Both the position numbers and the translations under genes were made by a program. Shown in pieces: positions 25,861 to 34,829 of a DNA stretch of 64,000 nucleotides. The notes under the pieces were generated by a model, which ran no database searches, had not been told where the DNA came from, and saw only the letters and a program-made list of their open reading frames with translations. Within the stretch, counting starts at the first letter, position 1. Each line of letters starts with the position of its first letter. Source of the DNA: an uncultured bacterium (lineage in GTDB: Bacteria > Bacillota > Clostridia > Lachnospirales > Lachnospiraceae); NCBI GenBank assembly GCA_947073545.1, contig CAMTMP010000009.1, positions 62,001 to 126,000 on the forward strand, in the 5' to 3' direction.

Positions 25861-26130
25861 ATGGATGAAAATAGCGTGGGAATGCTCGCCACATCGATGG
25901 CAGGGCATGATAAGGACTCTGTGTATGTCATCATACGGGAGGACGGCGAATATATATATGTAGCTGACGGCAAAAGCAGAACTGTGGAACGCCCGAAGCG
26001 GAAAAATAGGAAGCATGTGCAATTGATTAAAAAGAAAAGAATGCCGAAACCGGACAACGGCTTCGACGATTTACAAATAAAGAGAATGATCAAAGAATAT
26101 CTGAGAGAAAGTGAGGAAAGAAATGTCTAA
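25861..26130 (+). CDS. KOW-domain RNA-binding protein (L14E/L6E/L27E-like)
   Basis: 89 aa. The N-terminal half ([22 protein letters not shown]) is a KOW-type SH3 barrel, then a basic stretch [18 protein letters not shown] and an acidic-basic C-terminal helix. Small proteins of this type sit between map and infA in many Clostridia and are thought to bind RNA or the ribosome. The end overlaps infA by 8 nt, so their translation is coupled. Confidence 0.88.
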   Translation: MDENSVGMLATSMAGHDKDSVYVIIREDGEYIYVADGKSRTVERPKRKNRKHVQLIKKKRMPKPDNGFDDLQIKRMIKEYLRESEERNV

Positions 26131-26341
26131 GGCTGATGTAATTGAGATTGAAGGAACTGTAATTGAGAAGCTGCCCAATACCATGTTTCAGGTGGAACTG
26201 GAAAACGGGCATGTGGTGTTGGCACATATCAGCGGTAAGCTGCGCCAGAACTTCATCCGTATCCTGCCCGGCGATAAGGTAACGCTGGAATTGTCCCCGT
26301 ATGATTTATCGAAGGGGAGAATTATCTGGAGAGATAAATAA
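26123..26341 (+). CDS. infA: Translation initiation factor IF-1
   Basis: 72 aa OB-fold protein. [20 protein letters not shown] start and [21 protein letters not shown] end. The start at 26123 lies inside the preceding KOW gene with GAGGAAAG just upstream. It binds the A site of the 30S subunit during initiation. Confidence 0.98.
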   Translation: MSKADVIEIEGTVIEKLPNTMFQVELENGHVVLAHISGKLRQNFIRILPGDKVTLELSPYDLSKGRIIWRDK

Positions 26342-26395
26342 CAAATCGAGCAGGCTCGATTGTGAGGACTGCTTCGAAGCCTCGGCATGAAGTTA
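26342..26395 (+). repeat. Twin-hairpin intergenic repeat after infA (related copy at 55934)
   Basis: Directly after the stop: ATCGAGC/GCTCGAT (26345-26360), then a GAGG...CCTC hairpin ending in CCTCGGCA. The same arrangement, ACAAATCGA..TCGATTG.GAGGA..CCTCGGCA, is found directly after the etfA stop. Confidence 0.65.
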
Positions 26396-26416
26396 GCAGA
26401 AAAAGTGATAAAAGTC

Positions 26417-26445
26417 TTGCCAATGGCAGGATTTGGTGTTATAAT
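26417..26445 (+). promoter_or_regulatory. Promoter of the rpmJ-rpsM-alpha operon
   Basis: -35 TTGCCA (26417-26422), 17-bp spacer, perfect -10 TATAAT (26440-26445). It gives the rpmJ-to-rplQ block its own transcription start. Confidence 0.85.
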
Positions 26446-26478
26446 GTAAAACGGTCTTTTTTGAAAGGAGGGTTTGAG

Positions 26479-26592
26479 ATGAAGGTTAGATCATCAGTAA
26501 AACCGATTTGCGAAAAGTGCAAGATCATCAAGAGAAAAGGAAAGATCAGAGTTATTTGTGAAAATCCGAAACATAAGCAGGTACAAGGCTGA
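26479..26592 (+). CDS. rpmJ: 50S ribosomal protein L36
   Basis: 37 aa, zinc type. [20 protein letters not shown] and [10 protein letters not shown] give the Cys3-His zinc site. The start follows GAAAGGAGG closely. Longer in-frame sequence upstream includes the promoter and is not coding. Confidence 0.98.
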   Translation: MKVRSSVKPICEKCKIIKRKGKIRVICENPKHKQVQG

Positions 26593-26786
26593 TAAATAGA
26601 TGAGCCGGAGAAATGATCATCTCCAAGATCAGTTCTCCTTATACTTTTTGATACCAACTTATTATGTTTGGAAAGATCGGATACCTGATCCGGTTGGGCG
26701 GAGTGATCTGCCTCAATCAATTAGTGTCACGCGTGTTTTGTGCACGCGAAACGCATGAAAATGCAAAGGAAATGGAGGAAATGTAA
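26593..26786 (+). promoter_or_regulatory. L36-S13 spacer with hairpins
   Basis: 194 nt without a gene. GGAGAAATGATC pairs with GATCAGTTCTCC (about 26609-26640, one mismatch); CGGAT/ATCCG lies near 26678-26696, and CGCGTG/CACGCG near 26731-26749. It could be a leader of the S13-S11-S4 block. Confidence 0.5.
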
Positions 26787-27155
26787 ATGGCTCGTATTGC
26801 AGGTGTTGACTTACCGAGAGAAAAGCGTGTGGAGATCGGCCTGACCTATATTTATGGGATCGGCAGAGCAAGCTCCAACAAGATTCTGGAGGCGGCAAAC
26901 GTAAATCCTGATACCCGTGTCAGAGAATTAACCGATGATGAGGTGAAGAGACTGGCGGAGGTAATCGAAAAGGATTATATGGTAGAAGGTGATTTGAGAA
27001 GAGAGGTGGCTCTCAACATCAAGAGACTTCAGGAGATCGGCTGCTACAGAGGAATCCGTCACAGGAAGGGTCTTCCTGTTCGTGGTCAGAAGACGAAGAC
27101 CAACGCCAGAACAAGAAAAGGTCCTAAGAGAACTGTTGCAAACAAGAAGAAGTAA
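26787..27155 (+). CDS. rpsM: 30S ribosomal protein S13
   Basis: 122 aa. [26 protein letters not shown] and the basic tail [23 protein letters not shown] are diagnostic. It forms bridges B1a/B1b with the large subunit. Confidence 0.99.
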   Translation: MARIAGVDLPREKRVEIGLTYIYGIGRASSNKILEAANVNPDTRVRELTDDEVKRLAEVIEKDYMVEGDLRREVALNIKRLQEIGCYRGIRHRKGLPVRGQKTKTNARTRKGPKRTVANKKK

Positions 27156-27206
27156 GAAGATTAGCGAAAACATAGGTAAATAGTTGAGAAAGTAGGTTAG
27201 TTTATT

Positions 27207-27602
27207 ATGGCAAAGAAAGTTACCAAAAAAGTGACAAAAAAGCGTGTCAAGAAAAACGTTGAACATGGACAGGCACATATCCAGTCTTCCTTTAACAATA
27301 CCATCGTTACGCTGACGGACAACGAGGGTAATGCGTTAAGCTGGGCAAGTGCCGGCGGTCTTGGTTTTAGAGGTTCAAGGAAATCTACTCCCTATGCGGC
27401 ACAGATGGCTGCAGAGACAGCGACAAAGGCTGCTCTTATCCACGGCTTAAAGACTGTGGATGTAATGGTGAAGGGTCCCGGTTCGGGACGTGAGGCTGCG
27501 ATTCGTGCGCTTCAGGCATGCGGTCTGGAAGTGACCAGCATCCGTGACGTGACACCCGTGCCTCATAACGGATGCCGTCCGCCTAAGAGACGGCGTGTAT
27601 AA
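27207..27602 (+). CDS. rpsK: 30S ribosomal protein S11
   Basis: 131 aa. A lysine-rich N-terminus, then [28 protein letters not shown] and the end [17 protein letters not shown]. It lines the E site on the platform. The ribosome site is weak (GAAAGTAGG further upstream). Confidence 0.98.
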   Translation: MAKKVTKKVTKKRVKKNVEHGQAHIQSSFNNTIVTLTDNEGNALSWASAGGLGFRGSRKSTPYAAQMAAETATKAALIHGLKTVDVMVKGPGSGREAAIRALQACGLEVTSIRDVTPVPHNGCRPPKRRRV

Positions 27603-27750
27603 CAAATTGAAAAGAAATTCTAAGGCGTCAGAAGACGCCGCCAAGAATTTCTATGTTTCGATTTAGAAAATCTAATCGTTTGCAGCGGAGGCTGTTTCGC
27701 GAAGATTTTCTAAGTTTTGATTTGGAGAACCGCCCTCGGTTCTCCGTGTA
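27603..27750 (+). repeat. Two hairpin elements in the S11-S4 spacer
   Basis: First: AGAAATTCT (27613-27621)/AGAATTTCT (27644-27652) encloses GGCGTC/GACGCC with an AGAA loop, flanked by TTGAAA and TTTCGA. Second: AGAAAATCT (27665-27673)/AGATTTTCT (27703-27711). A 9-bp hairpin, GGAGAACCG (27724-27732)/CGGTTCTCC (27737-27745), follows. The layout resembles the spacers at 22096 and 57763. Confidence 0.8.
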
Positions 27751-27826
27751 AAGTGTGATAATTGTTTGGAAGAAGGTGACGCCTGAGAGGGCGCACTGTA
27801 AACAAAAACAGAAAGGAGCCAGAAAC

Positions 27827-28420
27827 ATGGCAGTCAACAGAGTTCCGGTATTAAAGAGATGCAGATCCCTTGATCTTGATCCTGCTTTTTTAGGATATGA
27901 CAAGAAATCAAACAGAACATCCGCGAGAGCGGGTAAGAAGATCAGTGAGTATGGTCTGCAGTTGAGAGAGAAACAGAAGGCAAAGTTCATTTATGGTGTA
28001 CTGGAGAAGCCTTTTAGAAACTATTATGAGAAAGCTGACAGAATGAAGGGCCAGACGGGTGAAAACCTGATGGTTATGCTCGAGAGCAGACTGGACAGCG
28101 TTGTGTTCCGGATGGGTTTTGCAAGGACAAGAAGAGAAGCGAGACAGGTAGTAGGCCACAAGCATTTTCTGGTAAACGGCAAGCCTGTGCAGATTCCTTC
28201 CTATCTGGTGAAAGCTGGTGATGTGATCGAGGTGAGAGAGAAAGCAAGATCCCTGCAGAGATACAAGGATATTCTCGAGGTGACCGGCGGCAGACTTGTT
28301 CCCGAGTGGCTTGAGGTGGATCAGGAGGCTATGAAGGCGACCGTGAAATACCTTCCCACAAGAGAGATGATTGACGTTCCGGTAAATGAGATGCTTATCG
28401 TCGAGTTGTATTCTAAGTAA
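27827..28420 (+). CDS. rpsD: 30S ribosomal protein S4
   Basis: 197 aa from ATG 27827, preceded by AAAGGAG; an upstream in-frame extension runs through the spacer and is discarded. The S4 RNA-binding fold is seen in [34 protein letters not shown]4 is an early assembly protein and autoregulates its operon in many bacteria. The N-terminus has no zinc cysteines. Confidence 0.98.
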   Translation: MAVNRVPVLKRCRSLDLDPAFLGYDKKSNRTSARAGKKISEYGLQLREKQKAKFIYGVLEKPFRNYYEKADRMKGQTGENLMVMLESRLDSVVFRMGFARTRREARQVVGHKHFLVNGKPVQIPSYLVKAGDVIEVREKARSLQRYKDILEVTGGRLVPEWLEVDQEAMKATVKYLPTREMIDVPVNEMLIVELYSK

Positions 28421-28446
28421 TTTATATTCTGAAGGAGGGTGCTTGA

Positions 28447-29406
28447 GTGTTTGAATTTGAGAGACCGAATATAGAAGTAGTTGAGATCTCCGAAGATAAG
28501 AAATACGGCAGATTCGTAGTGGAACCTTTAGAGAGAGGTTACGGCATTACCCTCGGCAATTCACTTAGAAGAATCATGTTGTCATCCCTGCCGGGCGTGG
28601 CGGTAAGTCAGGTTAAGATCGAGGGCGTTCTCCATGAGTTCAGCTCGATTCCCGGCGTGAAGGAAGATGTGACGGAAATCATCATGAACGTTAAGAGCCT
28701 TGCCATCAGGAATAACAGCGATGCGAACGAGGTGAAAACCGCCTACATCGAGTATGAAGGCGAGGGCATCGTGCGGGCTTCCGATATTCAGGTGGATCAG
28801 GATATTGAGATTTTAAATCCCGATCTGGTGATTGCTACCCTGAGCGGTAAAGATACAAAGCTGTACATGGAACTGACCATTACAAGAGGACGGGGCTATG
28901 TAGGCGCAGATAAAAATAAGACGGAAGATCTGCCGATCGGCGTGATCGCGATTGATTCCATCTACACACCCGTGGAGAGAGTCAATGTTACTGTGGAGAA
29001 TACCCGTGTAGGCCAGATCACAGACTATGATAAGCTGACGCTGGACGTATACACGAACGGTACGCTTGTGCCCGATGAGGCTGTCAGCCTGGCGGCAAAG
29101 GTGTTAAGCGAGCATTTGAGCCTTTTCATTGATTTGTCCGAGAATGCTAAAACCGCAGAGGTTATGGTAGAGAAAGAGGACGATGAGAAGGAGAAAGTGC
29201 TTGAGATGAGCATTGACGAGCTGGAGCTTTCGGTTCGTTCTTACAACTGCCTGAAGAGGGCAGGCATCAACACAGTGGAAGAGCTGACAAACAAGACTTC
29301 CGAAGATATGATGAAGGTCAGAAATCTGGGCCGTAAGTCTTTGGAGGAAGTGCTTGCAAAATTAAAAGAATTAGGATTACAGCTAAATCCCAGCGATGAG
29401 GCGTAA
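28447..29406 (+). CDS. rpoA: RNA polymerase alpha subunit
   Basis: 319 aa, GTG start after GAAGGAGGG. The N-terminal assembly domain has [21 protein letters not shown]; an acidic linker is near residues 235-245; the C-terminal domain ([22 protein letters not shown] and [15 protein letters not shown]) binds UP elements and activators. Confidence 0.99.
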   Translation: MFEFERPNIEVVEISEDKKYGRFVVEPLERGYGITLGNSLRRIMLSSLPGVAVSQVKIEGVLHEFSSIPGVKEDVTEIIMNVKSLAIRNNSDANEVKTAYIEYEGEGIVRASDIQVDQDIEILNPDLVIATLSGKDTKLYMELTITRGRGYVGADKNKTEDLPIGVIAIDSIYTPVERVNVTVENTRVGQITDYDKLTLDVYTNGTLVPDEAVSLAAKVLSEHLSLFIDLSENAKTAEVMVEKEDDEKEKVLEMSIDELELSVRSYNCLKRAGINTVEELTNKTSEDMMKVRNLGRKSLEEVLAKLKELGLQLNPSDEA

Positions 29407-29448
29407 TGATAGAGGTAAGACCGAAGAGCACTCGGAAAGGAGCCAGTC

Positions 29449-30054
29449 ATGGCAAAATACAGAAAACTCGGCAGAACATCTGACCAGAGAAAAGCATTAC
29501 TCAGAAATCAGGTTACCGCTCTTTTATATAATGGAAAGATCGTGACCACCGAGGCGAGAGCAAAGGAAGTGCGCAAGATTGCCGAGCATTTGATCACACT
29601 TGCTGTCAAGGAGAAGGACAATTTCGAGACCGTTAAGGTGACTGCGAAGGTAGCACGTAAGGATAAGGACGGCAAGAGAGTAAAGCAGATTGTGGATAAG
29701 AATACGAAGGCAGTACTCTCCGAGACACACCGTGACAAGGACGGTAAGATTCTTAAGATTGAGAACGGTATGACCGTTACGGTATATGATGAGGTGGAGA
29801 AGGAGATCAAGAAGGATATGCCTTCCAGACTTCATGCGAGAAGACAGATGATGAAGGTGCTTTATCCTGTCAAGGAAGTGCCGAACACGCCTGCAGGCCG
29901 TAAGAAAAATACGAAGGAGATCAACCTTTCGGATAAGCTCTTTGATGAGTATGGCCCTAAGTATGCGAACCGCAACGGCGGTTATACCAGAATCATCAAG
30001 ATCGGCCCTCGTAAGGGCGACGCAGCGATGGAAGTTGTTCTGGAGCTGGTATAA
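29449..30054 (+). CDS. rplQ: 50S ribosomal protein L17 with an internal insertion
   Basis: 201 aa against about 115-125 in most bacteria. [25 protein letters not shown] and the C-terminal [31 protein letters not shown] are normal. Between them, about residues 64-125 are an extra charged segment ([20 protein letters not shown] and [16 protein letters not shown]) containing two DKDGK motifs. The frame stays open and codon use is like its neighbours, so this looks like a lineage insertion, not an error. A terminator follows. Confidence 0.97.
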   Translation: MAKYRKLGRTSDQRKALLRNQVTALLYNGKIVTTEARAKEVRKIAEHLITLAVKEKDNFETVKVTAKVARKDKDGKRVKQIVDKNTKAVLSETHRDKDGKILKIENGMTVTVYDEVEKEIKKDMPSRLHARRQMMKVLYPVKEVPNTPAGRKKNTKEINLSDKLFDEYGPKYANRNGGYTRIIKIGPRKGDAAMEVVLELV

Positions 30055-30073
30055 GCTGAATATGATTGTGAAA

Positions 30074-30108
30074 CAAAAAGGCCGGATGCAAAAGCGTCCG
30101 GTCTTTTG
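30074..30108 (+). terminator. Terminator of the ribosomal/alpha operon
   Basis: AAAAGGCCGGATGC (30076-30089) pairs with GCGTCCGGTCTTTT (30094-30107) around an AAAA loop, with a T run at the end. Confidence 0.9.
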
Positions 30109-30164
30109 CTTGATGAAATTATCACTATTTCGTTTATACTATTTTCTTTTTATCCGAAAATCGA

Positions 30165-30193
30165 TTGCAAAGTGCCTGAGGGTGTGCTATTCT
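30165..30193 (+). promoter_or_regulatory. Promoter of the coiled-coil heptad gene
   Basis: -35 TTGCAA (30165-30170), 17-bp spacer, -10 TATTCT (30188-30193), about 48 nt before the ATG. Confidence 0.7.
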
Positions 30194-30241
30194 ATCGGTA
30201 GAGAGAATGTCTGTCTTAACGAATGGGACAGGAGGAGAACC

Positions 30242-30763
30242 ATGAAACAGGAATTACAAATGGTAGTGGACACACTCATCAGTGAGATGGGTAAAATGGA
30301 AGCCAGAATCAATGGCCGTATGGATGAGCGGTTTGATCGGAATGACAAGCGCTTTGAACAGATCGACCGATGTTTTGAACAGATCGACCGACGTTTTGAA
30401 CAGATTGACAAACGCTTCGACCGGATGGATCAGCGCATGGATCGGATGGATCAGCGCATGGATCAGATGGATCAACGCATGGACCGTATAGAAGATGATA
30501 TGAAAATATACGTGAATATGCTCGTTGATGAAATGGGAAGAATGGAGACGAGAATTGACAAGCGTTTTCAAAAGGTCGATGAACGCTTTGACAGGATGGA
30601 TGTGCGTTTGGAGTCTATGCAGCATGAGATCAACGGCTGCAAGCTGGCGTGTGAGACAATCGAATTGCTGATGCAGAGAGTGGATCAGCATGAAACCCGT
30701 ATCGAAAGGATTGAGAAAAGAGGCGGCATAGGGAAGATGCTGCCGGTTGGAAATGGAATATGA
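30242..30763 (+). CDS. Unrecognised heptad-repeat coiled-coil protein
   Basis: 173 aa. ATG 30242 follows AGGAGG at a good distance. From about residue 28 the protein has eight consecutive near-identical heptads, from DERFDRN and DKRFEQI through three DxRFEQI and DxRxDRM types to DQRMDRI. A second helical stretch follows (KRFQKVDERFDRMDVRLESM) and then VDQHETRIERIEKR. It should form a long, highly charged parallel or trimeric coiled coil with no signal or membrane segment. I do not recognise a function; similar proteins are often annotated as hypothetical. It has its own promoter and terminator. Confidence 0.85.
   Translation: MKQELQMVVDTLISEMGKMEARINGRMDERFDRNDKRFEQIDRCFEQIDRRFEQIDKRFDRMDQRMDRMDQRMDQMDQRMDRIEDDMKIYVNMLVDEMGRMETRIDKRFQKVDERFDRMDVRLESMQHEINGCKLACETIELLMQRVDQHETRIERIEKRGGIGKMLPVGNGI
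30325..30492 (+). repeat. 21-bp tandem repeats encoding the heptads
   Basis: The heptads are also repeated at DNA level: three units of TTTGAACAGATCGACCGA type, then three units of ATGGATCAGCGCATGGAT type, each 21 bp. Such arrays can gain or lose units by slippage without breaking the frame. Confidence 0.8.
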
Positions 30764-30767
30764 ATGA

Positions 30768-30807
30768 GGAAAAGGCTGTGCAATATCTTGAGTAGCACAG
30801 CCTTTTT
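30768..30807 (+). terminator. Terminator after the heptad gene
   Basis: AAAGGCTGTGC (30771-30781) pairs with GCACAGCCTTT (30795-30805), followed by TT. It lies just before the convergent M15 peptidase gene. Confidence 0.85.
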
Positions 30808-30836
30808 GATATTTATAGGTGTATATTATATTAGCG

Positions 30837-31874
30837 CTATTTTAATACTTTCTGGAAATGCTGGTAGTCTTTTGTGGAGTTCCAGTTGCCGCCCCAAGTG
30901 AAGCCATGGGCGGTAAAGAGGCGGTAGCACAAGTCGTTTTCGTCGATCTTGTAGGCGAAGCTCTGGCTGCGGTCCGCATAGATTTCGCTGCCGGGCGGGG
31001 AAATGTAATCGCTTCCGTCGGCGTTTCTGTGAAAGACGACGTAGGGGTTGTAGTAGGGGTTTACGTCGATAGCCAGCCCGTAGGCGTGCTTGGATAAATT
31101 GGTGGTACCGTCGACGACCCTGTAGTTAAAGCAGGAGGTATTGTTCTCCGCCATGGAGGCAGTGTCGTCACCGCCATACTCGTCGATTAGGCGTACGCTC
31201 TCGATCCGGTATTCATTGCGGTAAAGCTCGTGGAAGATTTCCACCATATCCTGTGCAATGGCTTTGTTGCAGATCAGTTCACCGGTCTGTTCTTGGCCGT
31301 TAAAGTCGATGTACCTGAGACCTACATAATGCAGATCTTCATAGGGGACGGTGCATCCTTCCTCCGGGTAGGAGATTCCTGTAATTCTTTCTATGACTGC
31401 ATCGGTCAGTGGCTCGTAATAGAACCCTTCTTCATAGGTGACGCGTTCCGGATGCTGCTCCATCGTGTCAGATACCTCCGCAGAATTTGCCGTATTACTT
31501 TCGCTGTCCTCTATAGTATTGTCGGACGCGCTTGCAATATTGTCTTTGCTGTCAGTATATGTGTCCGCCCTGTTTGGTGTGACAGGTGTGTCGGGCTCTG
31601 CGGCGGGGAAAGATTCGGCGGTTTGATCTGTAGGTGACGGCGCCGTCGGTTTTGGCAGAGTGGAGTCGACTGATTCGGTCATATCATTTTCCGCGGATTC
31701 CTTTGCGGAGTCGGCCTGTGTGCCGTAAGCCTGTTCCGGGTTATTTCTGGCGTATTCAAGCAGGGTTTCATCGCCTGTCAGGTAGTGTGCCAGAAAAGCG
31801 CAGATGAAGATAAAGGTAAGCAGAAACAGGAAAGGTCTGGCGGCCTGACGCAGCAGCGGTTTTATATTGGACAT
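30837..31874 (-). CDS. Membrane-anchored M15 peptidase (DD-carboxypeptidase-like)
   Basis: 345 aa. Start at 31874 (MSNIKPLLRQAARPF) with GGAGG 11 nt upstream; a long in-frame extension upstream crosses the divergent promoter region and is discarded. An N-terminal membrane anchor (FLFLLTFIFICAFLAHYL, about 15-32) is followed by about 110 Ser/Thr/Asp/Pro-rich residues, a flexible wall-spanning linker. The C-terminal domain has LSKHAYGLAIDVNPYYNPY with the zinc-binding His-x6-Asp pattern, and GFTWGGNWN..DYQHFQ with the last His. It is probably an extracytoplasmic peptidoglycan carboxypeptidase or endopeptidase. Confidence 0.88.
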   Translation of the reverse strand: MSNIKPLLRQAARPFLFLLTFIFICAFLAHYLTGDETLLEYARNNPEQAYGTQADSAKESAENDMTESVDSTLPKPTAPSPTDQTAESFPAAEPDTPVTPNRADTYTDSKDNIASASDNTIEDSESNTANSAEVSDTMEQHPERVTYEEGFYYEPLTDAVIERITGISYPEEGCTVPYEDLHYVGLRYIDFNGQEQTGELICNKAIAQDMVEIFHELYRNEYRIESVRLIDEYGGDDTASMAENNTSCFNYRVVDGTTNLSKHAYGLAIDVNPYYNPYVVFHRNADGSDYISPPGSEIYADRSQSFAYKIDENDLCYRLFTAHGFTWGGNWNSTKDYQHFQKVLK

Positions 31875-31970
31875 ATGATATGATTCCTCCGTTTTTCTGG
31901 CGGCAGACAGCCTGCCGCCGAAAATAGTATACCATATTTTTAGCAAATGGGGGAGCAGGGACGCTTTTTC

Positions 31971-31999
31971 TTGTATTTTCCTGCGCAATCTAGTACAAT
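31971..31999 (+). promoter_or_regulatory. Promoter of the ecfA1-ecfA2-ecfT-truA operon
   Basis: -35 TTGTAT (31971-31976), 17-bp spacer, -10 TACAAT (31994-31999), about 67 nt before ecfA1. On the opposite strand an extended -10 (TGG followed by TATACT, 31931-31926) may serve the M15 gene. Confidence 0.75.
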
Positions 32000-32066
32000 A
32001 GGCGGTGGTGAAACGCCGTCTTTCCTTATAGGGGAAGCGGTTTGGAAGAGGGACGAAGGATACAAT

Positions 32067-32927
32067 ATGGGAATTATAAAGACGAATAAACTGACATTTG
32101 AATATATTCGCCGTGACGAAGAGGGAAATGTGGAAGGCATTACCCGCGCTGTGGACGGGGTAGATTTGGATATAAAGCAGGGCGATTTTATTGCGGTTCT
32201 GGGGCATAACGGTTCCGGAAAGTCAACCTTCGCCAAGCATATTAACGCGATTCTTTATCCGACGGAAGGCACGATCTGGGTGGACGGTATGGACACGCAG
32301 GACGAGAAACATCTTTGGGATATCCGTCAGGAGGCGGGTATGGTGTTCCAGAATCCGGACAACCAGATCATCGGTCAGATGGTGGAGGAGGATGTGGGGT
32401 TCGGTCCGGAGAATATGGGCGTACCCACAAAAGAAATCTGGGAGCGTGTGGAAGAGAGTCTGAAGGCGGTGGGGATGTATGAGTACCGCAAACATTCGCC
32501 TAATAAGCTGTCCGGCGGCCAGAAGCAGCGGGTATCTATTGCAGGTGTGATCGCCATGCATCCGAAGTGTATTATTCTGGACGAACCTACGGCTATGCTT
32601 GACCCGAATGGCCGGAAAGAAGTGATACGCGCGGTGCGCGCCTTAAATGATGTGGAAGGGATAACCGTCGTATTGATTACACATTATATGGAAGAGATTA
32701 TTCATGCCGATATGGTTTTCGTGATGGATCAGGGACATATCGCTATGGAAGGGACGCCGAGGGAGATTTTTTCCAGGGTGGATGAACTAAAGGAGCTGCG
32801 GCTGGATGTACCGCAGGTGACGCTTTTGGCACATGAACTGAGGCAGAAGGGGGTAAATCTGCCGGAGGGGATTCTGACGATAGAAGAGTTTACGGAGGCG
32901 CTTGCGGCAGTTTCAGGGCATAAGTAA
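32067..32927 (+). CDS. ecfA1: Energy-coupling factor transporter ATPase EcfA1
   Basis: 286 aa. Walker [10 protein letters not shown]-loop FQNPDNQI, signature LSGGQKQR, Walker [13 protein letters not shown] and switch ITHYMEE. The Q-loop FQNPDNQ form is typical of ECF ATPases. The start at 32067 ([14 protein letters not shown]) was chosen by similarity; upstream in-frame sequence holds the promoter. With EcfA2 and EcfT it forms the shared module that powers separate vitamin-binding S components; no S component is encoded here, so this is a group II system. Confidence 0.95.
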   Translation: MGIIKTNKLTFEYIRRDEEGNVEGITRAVDGVDLDIKQGDFIAVLGHNGSGKSTFAKHINAILYPTEGTIWVDGMDTQDEKHLWDIRQEAGMVFQNPDNQIIGQMVEEDVGFGPENMGVPTKEIWERVEESLKAVGMYEYRKHSPNKLSGGQKQRVSIAGVIAMHPKCIILDEPTAMLDPNGRKEVIRAVRALNDVEGITVVLITHYMEEIIHADMVFVMDQGHIAMEGTPREIFSRVDELKELRLDVPQVTLLAHELRQKGVNLPEGILTIEEFTEALAAVSGHK

Positions 32928-33019
32928 GTCAGGGCGGATCATGGTGACGGGAAAAGCGTGAAAAACAGATAGTCTGCGTGTCTGATGTTGCGGATAAGGA
33001 TAAAGAGGGAACAAAAATA

Positions 33020-33868
33020 ATGGCGTTGATTTTAGATCATGTAAATTATGTATATGGAGAGGACACGTCTCTGGCGGTGCACGCCCTGAAAGACATCAAT
33101 CTCGTGATTCCCGACGGACAGTTTATCGGTCTGATCGGGCATACCGGTTCCGGCAAGTCTACGCTGGTACAGCATTTAAACGGGCTGATCAGACCCACGA
33201 GCGGTGCGATCTATTATAACGGTGAGGACATACATGACGGAGATTATGACAAGAAGAAGCTGCGCAGCAAGGTGGGACTGGTATTTCAGTATCCGGAGCA
33301 TCAGCTTTTTGAGATCGACGTGTTTAAGGATGTGTGTTTCGGGCCGAAGAATCTTGGGCTTTCCCAGAAGGAGACGGAGCTTCGGGCTTACGCGGCCCTG
33401 AAACAGGTGGGACTTGCGGACGAGTATTTTTACCAGTCGCCGTTTGATCTTTCAGGGGGACAGAAGCGCCGGGTCGCAATCGCAGGTGTGCTTGCTATGA
33501 AACCCGATATATTGATTCTGGACGAACCCACGGCGGGACTTGACCCGAAAGGCCGGGACGAGATTCTTGACCAGATCGCAAAACTGAAAGAGGAGACAGG
33601 GATTACGGTGATTCTGGTCTCCCACAGCATGGAGGACGTGGCGAAATATGTGGAGCGGATTATCGTCATGAATCGTGGGAGCGTTCTGTTTGACGATGCG
33701 CCGCGGGAAGTCTTTCAGCATTATAGGGAGCTGGAGCAGGTAGGGCTGGCGGCCCCGCAGGTGACATATATTATGCAGGCGTTAGCAAAACGAGGCATGA
33801 AAGTGGATACTGCCGTCACGACGATCCGTGAGGCCGGGCAGGAGATTTTGAGGGCGCTGGCCCTATGA
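33020..33868 (+). CDS. ecfA2: Energy-coupling factor transporter ATPase EcfA2
   Basis: 282 aa. Walker A GHTGSGKS, Q-loop FQYPEHQLFE, signature LSGGQKRR, Walker B ILILDEPTAGLDPKG, switch VSHSMED. The FQYPEHQLFE sequence separates EcfA2 from EcfA1. The ATG at 33020 is preferred over an upstream GTG that has no ribosome site. It pairs with EcfA1 to drive transport. Confidence 0.95.
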   Translation: MALILDHVNYVYGEDTSLAVHALKDINLVIPDGQFIGLIGHTGSGKSTLVQHLNGLIRPTSGAIYYNGEDIHDGDYDKKKLRSKVGLVFQYPEHQLFEIDVFKDVCFGPKNLGLSQKETELRAYAALKQVGLADEYFYQSPFDLSGGQKRRVAIAGVLAMKPDILILDEPTAGLDPKGRDEILDQIAKLKEETGITVILVSHSMEDVAKYVERIIVMNRGSVLFDDAPREVFQHYRELEQVGLAAPQVTYIMQALAKRGMKVDTAVTTIREAGQEILRALAL

Positions 33869-33950
33869 GCGGGCGTAAAAAGCGGTATTCTATACATGGA
33901 TTTTGGTTTGGAAGAGGCGGCTGTTATGGATGCTTCGGAATGGAGAAATA

Positions 33951-34751
33951 ATGATTCGAGATATTACATTGGGCCAGTATTATCAGGCGGATTCCGTCAT
34001 TCATAAGCTGGACCCGCGGGTAAAGCTGGTGGCTACCATTGGATTTATCATTTCCCTTTTTGTTGTGGACAGTTGGATCGGATATGTGGTGGCGGCCCTG
34101 TTTTTGGCTTGTATGATTAAACTGTCGAAGGTTCCCTTCGGCTATATGGTGAAAGGAATGAAGGCGATCGTCTTTATTCTGATGATTACGGTGGTGTTTA
34201 ACCTGTTTTTGACGCCGGGAGAGCCGCTTGTTACCTTATGGAAGCTGAGGATCACGAAAGAAGGGCTGCGGATCGCCGTGATGATGGCTGTTAGGCTGTC
34301 GTTTCTCATCGTCGGCTCCTCCCTGATGACATTGACAACGACGCCCAACAGTCTGACAGACGGTATGGAGAAGCTGATGGGGCCTTTGAAATATGTAAAG
34401 GTGCCGGTGCATGAGGTGGCGATGATGATGTCCATTGCCCTGCGCTTTATTCCGATCCTGCTGGAGGAGACGGATAAGATTATGAAGGCGCAGATTGCGC
34501 GAGGGGCGGACTTTGAGAGCGGTAATCTGGTCAAGAAGGCGAAGGCGATGGTACCCCTTCTGGTGCCGCTGTTTATTTCGGCTTTCCGCCGCGCCAACGA
34601 TCTGGCGATGGCGATGGAGGCAAGGTGCTACCGTGGCGGTGAGCACAGAACGAAAATGAAGCCCCTGCGCTACCGCAGTGCAGACCGGGCCGCCTACTGT
34701 GTGCTGCTGTTGTATTTTGCGGGATGTGTGGCGATCAGAGTGTGCCTGTAA
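33951..34751 (+). CDS. ecfT: Energy-coupling factor transporter transmembrane protein EcfT
   Basis: 266 aa with about five to six membrane helices. MIRDITLGQYYQADSVIHKLDPRVKL is the typical start. The two coupling helices carry Ala-Arg-Gly-type motifs: AQIARGADF (about 180) and AMEARCYRGG (about 224); the second has Cys where Gly is usual (ARGY), a small deviation. GGAGA precedes the ATG. It links the ATPases to S components in the membrane. Confidence 0.95.
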   Translation: MIRDITLGQYYQADSVIHKLDPRVKLVATIGFIISLFVVDSWIGYVVAALFLACMIKLSKVPFGYMVKGMKAIVFILMITVVFNLFLTPGEPLVTLWKLRITKEGLRIAVMMAVRLSFLIVGSSLMTLTTTPNSLTDGMEKLMGPLKYVKVPVHEVAMMMSIALRFIPILLEETDKIMKAQIARGADFESGNLVKKAKAMVPLLVPLFISAFRRANDLAMAMEARCYRGGEHRTKMKPLRYRSADRAAYCVLLLYFAGCVAIRVCL

Positions 34752-34829
34752 TGCCCCTGTGACTGCTTGGTGTATGCCGGGTATGGGATCTGACGGCGCG
34801 GGGCATGGGGAAGGCAGAAATGAGAGAGA

